A DNA stretch of 64,000 bases from Rhizobium acidisoli (GTDB taxonomy: Bacteria > Pseudomonadota > Alphaproteobacteria > Rhizobiales > Rhizobiaceae): NCBI RefSeq assembly GCF_002531755.2, contig NZ_CP035000.1, positions 186,001 to 250,000 on the forward strand. The letters run 5' to 3'. The notes under the pieces were generated by a model, which saw only the letters and a program-made list of their open reading frames with translations, ran no database searches and was not told the origin of the DNA. Shown here piece by piece: positions 55,208 through 63,414 of this stretch; the stretch's first letter is position 1, and every line of letters begins with the position of its first letter. Made by a program: the position numbers and the translations under genes.

Positions 55208-58200
55208 TCATGCCTCCGCTGCTCGAACGCGCCAGATCGCAAAGGGCAGGATTTCAGGGTTCAGGCTGATGCTCTGCCGTTTGCCGGTCCATTTGAAACG
55301 ATGCCCGCCGATGAGATCCTCGGCATCCAGCGCGCCGCCGTCGCCGAGCGACCAGTGCCAGAGCGGCAGTTCGACATCGCTTTGCTGAAAATTGTGAGGG
55401 TCGAGGCTGATCGCGATCAGCAAGACATTGTCGCGGGCCTTGCTCGCCTTCTCGAAGAACAGGATATTGTCATTCCAGGCATTCAACAGCGTCAACCCGA
55501 GATGCGAATGCAGCGCGGTGTTCTCGTTCCTGATACGGTTGAGCATCCTGATTTCGCCGACGATATTGCCCGGCCGGTCATAGTCCCAGGCGCGGATCTC
55601 GTATTTCTCGCTGTCGGCATATTCCTTGCGCTTGGCATCGGGTCGCCCCTCGCAAAGCTCGAATCCATTATAGACGCCCCACAGGCCCGAAAGCGTGGCG
55701 GCGAGCGCCGCACGGATCAAGAAGGCCGGGCGCGGTGCGTTCTGCAGAAAGTCCGGATTGATGTCATGGGTGTTGACGAAGAAATGCGGCCGGAAAAATT
55801 CCTTCGCCTCCGTCTGCGTCAGCTCGCGCATATATTGCTCGAGCTCCCATTTGGCATTGCGCCAGGTGAAATAGGTGTAGGACTGGGAGAAGCCGATCTT
55901 AGCCAGCCGGTACATGACCTTCGGCTTGGTGAAGGCTTCCGACAGGAAGACCACATCGGGATGACGCGCCCTGATATCGCCGATCAGCCATTCCCAGAAT
56001 GGGAAAGGCTTGGTGTGCGGATTGTCGACGCGAAACAGCTTGACGCCCTGGTCCACCCAAAGCTGGACGACATCCCTAAGCTCCACCCATAACGAGGGCA
56101 GCGCGTCCTTCGTGTAGAAATCGACGTTGACGATATCCTCGTATTTCTTCGGCGGGTTCTCGGCATATTTGATCGTGCCGTCCGGGCGCCAGTCGAACCA
56201 GCCGGGATGTTCCTTCAGCCAGGGGTGATCCGGCGACGCCTGGATTGCAAGGTCGAGAGCGATCTCCAGCCCGTGCCGGCCCGCCTCCTCGACCAGCCGG
56301 CCGAAATCCTCGAAATCGCCGAGCTCGGGATGGATGGCATCGTGGCCGCCCTCCTCGGAACCGATCGCATAGGGGCTGCCAGGATCGCCGGGAGCGGCCT
56401 TCAGGCTGTTGTTGCGCCCCTTTCGGTTGGTCGAGCCGATCGGGTGAATGGGCGGGAAGTAGAGTACGTCGAAGCCCATGCCGCGAATATCGGCCAGCCT
56501 CGGGATGACGTCGTCGAAGGTGCCGTGCCGGTTGGGATCACCGCTCTGCGAGCGCGGGAAGATCTGGTACCAGCTGGCGAAGGCCGCTTCCTTGCGTTCG
56601 GAATCGACGGCGCTTGCCGTGGAGCGGAGCCGGAACGGCCGGCTGTCGGCTTTGTTCATCAGCTCGGATGTCTGAGGATCGAGCAGGATTGCCGTCCGCT
56701 CGGCATCCGAGGCGGTTTCGAGATTGTCGCTCAGGGCCTGCAGTTCGGCGCCGAGCGCTGCCGGCGCCCCGGCCTGCGCGGCGCGGACGAGGTTCAATCC
56801 CTCCTGCAGTTCGAGCTTCAGGTCGAGCCGGGCGTCGTTCTTCTTGGTCAGCTCGTAGCGGAAGATCGCGAACGGATTTTTCCACGCCTCGACGGCGAAC
56901 TCGTAGCGGCCGGTGCGCTCCAGCAGGAACTCGGCGCGCCAGCGGTCGTTTTCGACCAGATGCATCTCCGTCTCGTTCCAGTCCGCCATGGCATCGAGCG
57001 GCCGCCAGAGCAGGACGGCGGCGATCGGGTCGTGGCCGTCGGCGAAGATATCAGCCTCGACGGTGACGATGTCGCCGACCACCCGCTTGACCGGGAAACG
57101 CCCGTCATCGACGCGCGGCATGATGTTTTCGATGGCAAGCCGCGGCGACGCCGTCGCCTGCGCGATCTCCAGGGCGGGCCTGGACGTGATCGGCGCCGGC
57201 GCCCTGCCTTGGATGACCAGCGCCTCCCCTGCCCGCAAGCGCAAAACCCCAGCGTCGGCTGCGACGGGCAGAAAGCCGGAGGCCGCTTCACGAAGGGCCG
57301 TCACCGGCGCGGGCGCACTTTTCCGAAGGTCTCTGTTCAGCAGGATGAAGCGCACATTGTCAGCGCTGCGCAGATCCTCCACCTCGGATTGCAGGAGCGC
57401 CGAGACCGGTCCATTGGCGTTGCGGATCAGGCGTAGCGATGCGGCAGGCGCGTGATCGATCTTGCCGATCTCGGCATTCGCACGCCGGATTTCGGAAGAA
57501 AGATCGAAAGCCAGGTCGTGACGCAGTCCCTTAAGGCCCGACCTGTTCCCATGCGTCGGATCGAGCGGCGTGGCTGCACCATATTCGAAACCCATCGGAA
57601 TCATAAGGCCGCCGCCGAGCGAAGCGGCAAGGCGCAAGGCTCTCACGGCGCGCCGCTCGAGGATCTCGCGGCTTTCGGTTCCGTGCGCGATACGCCGCGC
57701 GAATGGCGGCTCCGGAAACGCGACCTGCCAGCCCAGCGGCTGCTGCACACGATGCTCGTCGATGAACCATCTCTCGTCAAAGTCCCACCAGGGCATCGAC
57801 GAAAAACAGCCGTTAAAACCTGCCCCCTTGATCCCGTCCCTCACCGCAAAATCGGTGCCTGGCGTCCAGGCGAGGAATTGCGCCTCAGTCTCTTCGCGCA
57901 CCGCCGCAATCAGCGATTTGAAAAGCGCCGGCGTCGCCCGATCGATCCCGAGCACCCGATAGCCGGCGAGGCCGGCGTCGGACAGCCGCTGCAGCCGTTC
58001 CGTCCATTCCGCCAACAGCTGCGATTGCCGTTCCGCCCCCATCGCCGTCATCGGCTCCGCCGGGTCCAATGGCGAGCGCCTCGGATCGACTGGGCGAAAG
58101 CCCGCCTCGGAATCTTGCGCCCTGCCGTCGAGCATCAGGTCCATCATCACGGCGACGCCACTCTTGCGGCCAGCCTCCGCCAGGCGGGCCAACCCATCCT

Positions 58201-58435
58201 CGACCACGTTTCCGAGCGACAGTTCAGGATCGAGACGATCGAAGTCCCGGGAGGCAAAGACACTGCGCTCCCCACCGCGGTCGAAGAGGGGTGCCGTCAG
58301 CACATGATCGAAACCGGTATCCGCCGCATGGTCGAAAACCTCGCGCCATGCATCGATGCCCTGGAGAAGGAGCGGATTGACATAATAGATCCGGGGCGGG
58401 GTGCTCAACACACCCCCGTTTGCACGAAATAACAT
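55208..58435 (-). CDS. glgE: GlgE maltosyltransferase with N-terminal GH13-like extension
   Basis: This roughly 1075-aa alpha-1,4-glucan:maltose-1-phosphate maltosyltransferase extends glucan chains by maltosyl units. The GlgE part (from about residue 400) starts near IENIMPRVDDGRFPVKRVVG and includes the nucleophile in FRVDNPHTKPFPFWEWLI, the acid in FLSEAFTKPKVMYRLAKIGF and NTHDINPDFLQ. The first roughly 400 residues resemble a second GH13 barrel without clear catalytic carboxylates. ATG 58435 is chosen over starts up to 58558 because GAGG lies nine bases upstream and a candidate promoter sits just before it. Confidence 0.93.
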   Translation of the reverse strand: MLFRANGGVLSTPPRIYYVNPLLLQGIDAWREVFDHAADTGFDHVLTAPLFDRGGERSVFASRDFDRLDPELSLGNVVEDGLARLAEAGRKSGVAVMMDLMLDGRAQDSEAGFRPVDPRRSPLDPAEPMTAMGAERQSQLLAEWTERLQRLSDAGLAGYRVLGIDRATPALFKSLIAAVREETEAQFLAWTPGTDFAVRDGIKGAGFNGCFSSMPWWDFDERWFIDEHRVQQPLGWQVAFPEPPFARRIAHGTESREILERRAVRALRLAASLGGGLMIPMGFEYGAATPLDPTHGNRSGLKGLRHDLAFDLSSEIRRANAEIGKIDHAPAASLRLIRNANGPVSALLQSEVEDLRSADNVRFILLNRDLRKSAPAPVTALREAASGFLPVAADAGVLRLRAGEALVIQGRAPAPITSRPALEIAQATASPRLAIENIMPRVDDGRFPVKRVVGDIVTVEADIFADGHDPIAAVLLWRPLDAMADWNETEMHLVENDRWRAEFLLERTGRYEFAVEAWKNPFAIFRYELTKKNDARLDLKLELQEGLNLVRAAQAGAPAALGAELQALSDNLETASDAERTAILLDPQTSELMNKADSRPFRLRSTASAVDSERKEAAFASWYQIFPRSQSGDPNRHGTFDDVIPRLADIRGMGFDVLYFPPIHPIGSTNRKGRNNSLKAAPGDPGSPYAIGSEEGGHDAIHPELGDFEDFGRLVEEAGRHGLEIALDLAIQASPDHPWLKEHPGWFDWRPDGTIKYAENPPKKYEDIVNVDFYTKDALPSLWVELRDVVQLWVDQGVKLFRVDNPHTKPFPFWEWLIGDIRARHPDVVFLSEAFTKPKVMYRLAKIGFSQSYTYFTWRNAKWELEQYMRELTQTEAKEFFRPHFFVNTHDINPDFLQNAPRPAFLIRAALAATLSGLWGVYNGFELCEGRPDAKRKEYADSEKYEIRAWDYDRPGNIVGEIRMLNRIRNENTALHSHLGLTLLNAWNDNILFFEKASKARDNVLLIAISLDPHNFQQSDVELPLWHWSLGDGGALDAEDLIGGHRFKWTGKRQSISLNPEILPFAIWRVRAAEA

Positions 58436-58465
58436 CGGCCGCCGCCTCGAGTTGCTTTTCAGGCA

Positions 58466-58490
58466 AACTTCCTTTGGCGGTTGTTGTTCC
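58466..58490 (-). promoter_or_regulatory. Candidate EcfG-type promoter for the glgE operon
   Basis: On the minus strand GGAAC (58490-58486) and AGTT (58469-58466) are separated by 16 bases. This deviates from the consensus only in the first base of the -10 element. It would give a leader of about 24 bases before ATG 58435. Confidence 0.45.
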
Positions 58491-58675
58491 ACCGGCAAGG
58501 CCAATTCGCGGCTGTACGAACTCATCCGTCGCATCGGCGGCGGATCGAGGGGACGCATTTCGTTCGAGCATCAAAGCCCTTCCAGGAGACGAAGAAACCT
58601 TGAGAATTCCAGCCGCATCCGGGTAGTCTTCCGTCATCTACAGAGGTGAGTCAGTTGGCTGTTGAAAGCGCATCC

Positions 58676-59038
58676 ATGCTTCGATCAATACTCGTCGCTG
58701 CAACCCTGCCGGCCTGCGTCCTCTGCCTCACCGCCTGGAGCATCGAGACCGATCGTTCGACAGAGTACAAACAAGGCCTGTTCGAAATCCGCGAGGAGGC
58801 CAGGCGCTTCATCGCGCAGGAGAACGCCAATGGGCACGAGCAGTGGAACGTGCTGGAACCCAACGCGAAGGTGCTGGTTCCCCGATGCGCGGTCCCGCTC
58901 CAGGCGCAGTGGACGCCGAAGAGCCTCGGCCGCTCAAAACCCAGCGTGATGGTCGTGTGCTCAGCCGCGGTGCCGAATGCCGTGATGAAACGATGGGATG
59001 TGCCGGTGCCGGTGCGGCAGAAACCAACATCGAACTGA
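58676..59038 (+). CDS. Hypothetical exported protein
   Basis: This 119-aa protein begins MLRSILVAATLPACVLCLTA, a likely signal peptide or lipoprotein signal (AACs at AC/LC are not a perfect lipobox). The rest is polar, with KQGLFEIREEARRFIAQENA and two cysteines (VPRCAVPL and VVCSAAVP) that could form a disulphide in the periplasm. The function is unknown. ATG 58676 is used; a GTG at 58646 would add ten polar residues. It is divergent from the glgE operon. Confidence 0.5.
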   Translation: MLRSILVAATLPACVLCLTAWSIETDRSTEYKQGLFEIREEARRFIAQENANGHEQWNVLEPNAKVLVPRCAVPLQAQWTPKSLGRSKPSVMVVCSAAVPNAVMKRWDVPVPVRQKPTSN

Positions 59039-59063
59039 GCATTCCCGTCGATACGCTGGCAAA

Positions 59064-59096
59064 TTGACAAATTGTGTAATTTACGTATTTTACACA
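59064..59096 (+). promoter_or_regulatory. Promoter with embedded operator, Phd-type module
   Basis: A -35-like TTGACA (59064-59069) and a -10-like TATTTT (59086-59091) are 16 bases apart. The inverted repeat TGTGTAA / TTACACA (59073-59079, 59090-59096) overlaps the spacer and -10. Binding there would block RNA polymerase, as in toxin-antitoxin autoregulation. Confidence 0.55.
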
Positions 59097-59113
59097 TTTT
59101 AGTGGAGGAGAAA

Positions 59114-59368
59114 ATGGCCCAAATATTGAGAGTGCCGGCGACCACATTCTCTCGCAGCTTCGCACGATATCAGGACGAAGCGCTGAGCGAAAAGATTATC
59201 GAAGTCACAAGCCATGGGCGGGTCATTGGCGGATATCTTTCCGCAAGCGAGCTTGAACACTATAAGAGCCTGAAGCGCAGGGAACGTGAAGTTCTCATCG
59301 TCGGAGAGTTGGACGAGGACACGATTTCGGACATTGAAAACGCTCAATACGGCGTTGCGCCGAAGTGA
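59114..59368 (+). CDS. Phd/YefM-type antitoxin
   Basis: This 84-aa protein begins MAQILRVPATTFSRSFARYQ and contains EVTSHGRVIGGYLSASELEH, the N-terminal DNA-binding pattern of Phd/YefM antitoxins, with an acidic C-terminal tail (VGELDEDTISDIENA) suited to toxin binding. ATG 59114 has GGAGGAG upstream; an earlier in-frame start at 59072 lies inside the operator. It overlaps the downstream toxin-like gene by a GTGA. Confidence 0.7.
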   Translation: MAQILRVPATTFSRSFARYQDEALSEKIIEVTSHGRVIGGYLSASELEHYKSLKRREREVLIVGELDEDTISDIENAQYGVAPK

Positions 59369-59814
59369 AGTTTCCCGAACCCGCACCAGGCCTGGTGATC
59401 AGATATTCGTTTCTTTGGAAAGAGGACTACGACAAAGGAAAATACGAAGCGTCGAAGGACAGGCCTTGTGCGGTCGTACTTGCAGCAAAGGTGAAAGACA
59501 CAACGGCAATTCAAGTCGTTGTTGTACCCATCACGCACTCGCAACCCGACCAGGCCGATCGCTCGGCATCGCTTGAGATACCTGCCGCAATCGCAAAATC
59601 ACTCGGCCTGGATGGTGGGCGGCATTGGCTGCGACTCACTCAGCTGAACCGCTTTATCTGGCCTGGTTATGATCTGCGCGTACGGCCCGATGACCCTGGC
59701 CGCGTCGATTACGGCTTCATCCCCGAGGCGTTCTTCAACCAGATCAAAGCTGCGATCATTGCGGAAAACAACCGAAGGAGGCTCTCCTTTACACCGCGGG
59801 ACGAGCAGCCTTGA
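59365..59814 (+). CDS. PemK/MazF-like toxin candidate
   Basis: This 149-aa basic protein has the start PAPGLVIRYSFLWKEDYDKG, the core DRPCAVVLAAKVKDTTAIQV and VVVPITHSQPDQ, and LTQLNRFIWPG. This resembles the PemK/MazF fold (xRPxxVLS core, then V.PIT), whose members are mRNA interferases. Gene order, overlap and the antitoxin-like neighbour support the assignment. The resemblance is moderate, so a diverged member is the safest reading. Confidence 0.6.
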   Translation: MKFPEPAPGLVIRYSFLWKEDYDKGKYEASKDRPCAVVLAAKVKDTTAIQVVVVPITHSQPDQADRSASLEIPAAIAKSLGLDGGRHWLRLTQLNRFIWPGYDLRVRPDDPGRVDYGFIPEAFFNQIKAAIIAENNRRRLSFTPRDEQP

Positions 59815-59895
59815 AGTGCTTCCTGTGCTTCACTCCCGAGCAAGATTTCGACTATCTCGACGAAAGCAGTCCGACGGCAACAGAGGCGACCAGAC

Positions 59896-60777
59896 GTGAA
59901 CGCATCGGTAGAATTGTGCACCTATCCCGAACTTGACGATCGGATCGTGATCGTTCGGGCGGGGGATGAAGTTGATGCCGTGTTTGTCCGGACCGACAGA
60001 TTCAACGTTCTGATCGATACGCTTGGAACGCCCGAGCTATGCCGGATGGCGCTGGATCTGCTTGAGGGGAAGACTGCAGCTCGCCCGCTGATCGTCATCA
60101 ATTCGCATATGGATTGGGATCACTTCTGGGGAAATGCAGCTATCGTGGGCCGCGCTCCGATTATCGCGCATGCCGCAGCACTCGATCGCTTGCGTGAACC
60201 CTCCGCGCAACAGGTTCTGAAAGACAAGGCCAGCCAGGAATCGCGGTTTCGCAATGTCGAGCTCATCGGCCCAGATATCACCTTCTCCGGCTCGATGGTT
60301 CTCAACGGCGGCGATCTGACGCTCGAACTTATCCATACACCCGGGCACACGCCCGACCATATCGCCGTCTGGATTCCCGAGCTTCGCATCTGCCTGGCCG
60401 TCGACGCGGTGGAATATCCTATCCCCGAAGTCTGGAGTAAAAGCGCCGAAGACCTTCGCCTGATCCGTTCATCGCTGGAGCGGATCCGTGATCTCGACGC
60501 GAGGCTGGTCATCCCCGCGCACGGCCAGACGTCGTCGCCTTCGACGGTGAAGGCGAACCTCGCCTATTTCGAAGCCCTGGCCGAACGTGTCGACGGGTTG
60601 AGCGAAGGCCAGCTGGCGGATAGGCAGCTCAGCCGCTCGAGCGGCTTCCGGCTTGAAGACTTCGTCGCCATCCCCGACGGGATGCCTGCGGATACGGTGA
60701 CGTTCTACCGGAACTGCCACGAGACAAACCTTGGCGCCACCGTTCACGCCCATATCGAAAAACTGAAATCAACGTAG
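59896..60777 (+). CDS. Metallo-beta-lactamase-fold hydrolase
   Basis: This 293-aa protein has the MBL zinc motifs NSHMDWDHFWG (HxHxDH variant in which Met-Asp-Trp separates the ligands), HTPGHTPDH, AVDAVEYP and VIPAHGQ. The first motif reads S-H-M-D-W-D-H, the normal H-x-[DH]-x-D-H spacing. Substrates of such single-domain hydrolases range from thioesters to lactones and cannot be told here. The GTG start is 81 bp after the toxin-like gene. The APH-like gene begins immediately after its stop. Confidence 0.85.
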   Translation: MNASVELCTYPELDDRIVIVRAGDEVDAVFVRTDRFNVLIDTLGTPELCRMALDLLEGKTAARPLIVINSHMDWDHFWGNAAIVGRAPIIAHAAALDRLREPSAQQVLKDKASQESRFRNVELIGPDITFSGSMVLNGGDLTLELIHTPGHTPDHIAVWIPELRICLAVDAVEYPIPEVWSKSAEDLRLIRSSLERIRDLDARLVIPAHGQTSSPSTVKANLAYFEALAERVDGLSEGQLADRQLSRSSGFRLEDFVAIPDGMPADTVTFYRNCHETNLGATVHAHIEKLKST

Positions 60778-61515
60778 ATGGATCTGACGGGCGAGAATGA
60801 CGTGACACCGTTGGAAGGCGGGCGAACCGGGCAGATCTGGCGCGACGGCGATACCGTCGTCAGACCATCAGGCGCATGGACGCCGACAGTGCACCGGTTT
60901 TTGCGCCATCTCAGAGACAGCGGTTTTCTGGCTGCGCCGGAGCCGATCGACATCATAGGGGAAAACCAGGAGATCGTCAGCTTCGTCGCCGGGCGCGTCT
61001 GCAAGGATTTGGGTAACTCGTTTGTTGGATCGGAGCGCATGCTGCTGTCCGCGGCCAGGCTTCTGCGCGATTTTCACTCGGCATCGCAAGGGTTTCTGGA
61101 GCGGGATAGTGAAGGTCAGACGTGGATGCTGCCGCCGCAGGAACCGCGCGAAATCGTCTGCCACGGGGATTACGCGCCTTACAACGTCGCCACGGCAGAG
61201 CATGAGGCTGTCGGGATCATCGATTTCGACACCGCGCATCCCGCACCGCGCCTCTGGGATCTGGCCTATGCGGTCTATCGCTGGGCACCCTTGTCCGATC
61301 CCTCCCATCCCGGCGTGATGTCAGGCCTCAACGAACAGCTGCGGCGAGCCGACATCTTCTGTTCGGCTTATGGGGCAACGGCAGAAGAACGGCAACAGCT
61401 CCCGGAGACGATCTGCAGGCGGCTCCAGGCGCTTGTCAATTTCATGCAGGCAAGGGCCGCGGTCGGAGACGGGACCTTCGTGGAGCACGTGGCCGCAGGA
61501 GACGCTCAGCTGTAA
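60778..61515 (+). CDS. APH-family phosphotransferase
   Basis: This 245-aa protein shows the aminoglycoside phosphotransferase/choline kinase signature: a Brenner-type VCHGDYAPYNV with catalytic Asp and a metal-binding GIIDFDTAHPAPRLWDLAYA. The N-terminal lobe is short. Substrates of chromosomal members are mostly unknown small alcohols or sugars. The ATG directly follows the MBL-fold gene's stop codon, so the two are probably translated from one transcript. Confidence 0.85.
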   Translation: MDLTGENDVTPLEGGRTGQIWRDGDTVVRPSGAWTPTVHRFLRHLRDSGFLAAPEPIDIIGENQEIVSFVAGRVCKDLGNSFVGSERMLLSAARLLRDFHSASQGFLERDSEGQTWMLPPQEPREIVCHGDYAPYNVATAEHEAVGIIDFDTAHPAPRLWDLAYAVYRWAPLSDPSHPGVMSGLNEQLRRADIFCSAYGATAEERQQLPETICRRLQALVNFMQARAAVGDGTFVEHVAAGDAQL

Positions 61516-61575
61516 CTAGGCGATATCGACTATGTGCAGAAACATCGAGACCGACTGCTGAACGCGCTCCTGTAG

Positions 61576-62652
61576 CTAGAGCCACTTCCTCCGACGGAAG
61601 AAGCCAAAGAGGCCGAGGCACAGGACGCCGATGACGCCGAGCACGACGAAATAGCCATACTGGGTTTTCAGTTCCGGCATGTCGCTGAAGTTCATGCCGT
61701 AAATGCCGGCGATCGCGGTGGGAACGGCAAGAATTGCCGCCCAGGCGGCGAGCTTGCGGGCAATCGCCGTCTGCTCGGTCTGGCCGATCATCACGCTGGC
61801 CTCGAAGGCGAAAGCCAACACCTCGCGCAAAGCGTCGATATCTTCCTGAACCCGGCGCACGTGATCGGTCACATCGCGAAACAGTGACTGCAGCGTCGGA
61901 TCCATGCCGGGAAGATCAATGTGCTCATATCGCCGACAGACGTCGACCAGCGGCACAACGGCATTGCGCAGCCGCAAGAGCTTGCGTCGCAGCAGATAAA
62001 GCCGCTCGATGTCGGACTTCCCCAGCTGTTCGCGCAGCACCAAATCCTCGAGCTTCTCGACCTCTTCCTGCACGACCTCGATCACCGGCATGTAGTTGTC
62101 GACGATGAAATCGAGGATGGAATAGAGAATGTAATTTTCACCGTGGGCGAGCGCCGTCGGTGTGGCCTCGCACCGTTGCCGCACCGACAGGTAAGACGAC
62201 GAGTCACCGTGGCGAACGGAGACGACATAACCGCGGCCGACGAACAAATGCGTTTCGCCGAAGATGATTTCGTCATTCTTCATATGGGCGGTCCGGGCGA
62301 CGATGAACATCGCGTCCCCATAAATCTCCAGCTTCGGGCGCTGGTGGGGCTGTGCCGCGTCCTCGATCGCCAAGGCGTGGAGATTGAACTCGGCCTGGAC
62401 CTGATGCAGCAGCACTTCATCCGGCTCGTGCAGGCCGATCCAGACGATGGCATTCTCCCGGCTGCGCCATTCTCCGGCCTCTTCTATCCTAATATCACGA
62501 ATGCGCTGCCCATGCTGATACACGGCGGCAGCCACAACGCCGCGCCGCTCATGCGGCGGCGAGGCAGAGCCGCTGCCGGCCTGCGGGGAAACACTGTCCA
62601 GATCCTTCAGCCGTTCCAAATCTTGCCGTCCTCCCGCTCCTGCGCAGATCAC
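61576..62652 (-). CDS. corA: CorA-family magnesium/cobalt transporter
   Basis: This roughly 358-aa protein has a large cytoplasmic N-terminal domain with long helices (EVVQEEVEKLEDLVLREQLG, LLRRKLLRLRNAVVPL) and two C-terminal membrane helices. The first is followed by the invariant pore signature GMNF in AGIYGMNFSDMPE. The C-terminus ends RRRKWL. CorA forms pentameric divalent-cation channels in the inner membrane. The GTG at 62652 sits very close to its GGAGG; a TTG at 62619 with GGGAGGA upstream is an alternative. Confidence 0.9.
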   Translation of the reverse strand: MICAGAGGRQDLERLKDLDSVSPQAGSGSASPPHERRGVVAAAVYQHGQRIRDIRIEEAGEWRSRENAIVWIGLHEPDEVLLHQVQAEFNLHALAIEDAAQPHQRPKLEIYGDAMFIVARTAHMKNDEIIFGETHLFVGRGYVVSVRHGDSSSYLSVRQRCEATPTALAHGENYILYSILDFIVDNYMPVIEVVQEEVEKLEDLVLREQLGKSDIERLYLLRRKLLRLRNAVVPLVDVCRRYEHIDLPGMDPTLQSLFRDVTDHVRRVQEDIDALREVLAFAFEASVMIGQTEQTAIARKLAAWAAILAVPTAIAGIYGMNFSDMPELKTQYGYFVVLGVIGVLCLGLFGFFRRRKWL

Positions 62653-62902
62653 GCCTCCGCAAGCAACGCCGCATCGATGATAATGCTATTTCGTAAAACA
62701 TGCATCCATTTCAGTGCGGGACCGTGGGAAGGCGGATTGCCTTAGGCTTTCGTCATCTCCCCACCAGCGACATCACGCAGAAAAATCGCGGTGAGCCAAC
62801 TCTCCATTTTCCGACCGTATCAACAAGACAAGCGGCTCGGCAGGGCTTACAGGATCGACATCAATACGCTCACTCTTGCCTGATCTCAGACATATCGTAA
62901 GC
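62653..62902. other. Intergenic, nothing recognised
   Basis: No coding frame, repeat or promoter match was recognised here. It separates the CorA gene from the remains of a toxin-antitoxin pair. Confidence 0.4.
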
Positions 62903-63103
62903 TCAGTCTAATCCGTCGCATTGGGACTGGAACTGTTGCCGTCCGATTCGAATTGCAACCAAAGCCCCACAGATGTTCTGCCAATGCGCGAGGCGGGGGA
63001 CGATTACCGGGGAGGAGAGGAGAAACTTATGCACATCCTCCTCCTCCTGAAATGCTAAGGCTGGAAAGTCCTCTCTGTATGGTTCGACAGTCGACAGAGC
63101 CAC
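62903..63103 (-). pseudogene. Possible TacT-like toxin remnant
   Basis: A 66-codon frame begins ALSTVEPYREDFPALAFQEE, which recalls the start of GNAT toxins of the TacT type (LS.PEPL...DLS.F). Those proteins are about 160 aa, and the acetyl-CoA-binding region is not found here. It lies four bases downstream of an antitoxin-like fragment, as expected for the pair. The match is short and the call tentative. Confidence 0.25.
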
Positions 63104-63106
63104 CGA

Positions 63107-63295
63107 TCATTTTTCCCATGGAGCCTTGCGCTGCAAGCGCTCTGTGATCTTCGGTGACGCTGTGGAGGGGCCCGCCTCGACTGCAGCGACGAAGCTCTTG
63201 AAGGCATCGGGGGACAGGCGGATAACACTTTCCTGCAGGATTGCCGTCTGCGCCTCGTTTATTGCGGCTTGCCGCATAATCTCTTGATCGGCCAT
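63107..63295 (-). pseudogene. Truncated DUF1778/TacA-like antitoxin
   Basis: The 62 codons encode IMRQAAINEAQTAILQESVI, then RLSPDAFKSFVAAVEAGP and end in RKAPWEK. This corresponds to the C-terminal half of DUF1778 antitoxins (helix, RLSPE.F..F...LD.P, terminal PPWE). The N-terminal ribbon-helix-helix that binds DNA is missing: the upstream codons in the same frame do not resemble it. The gene thus looks truncated and the module dead. Confidence 0.4.
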
Positions 63296-63414
63296 GTTTT
63301 TCTCATCGAGTATCCGGGCATCATATATAGGAGATGCCGCGGCCTGTCGAAGAAGGACATGGATATCGACATCTATTCGGCCGCCCTCCAGCATTGCAGA
63401 ACGCGTAACCCACA

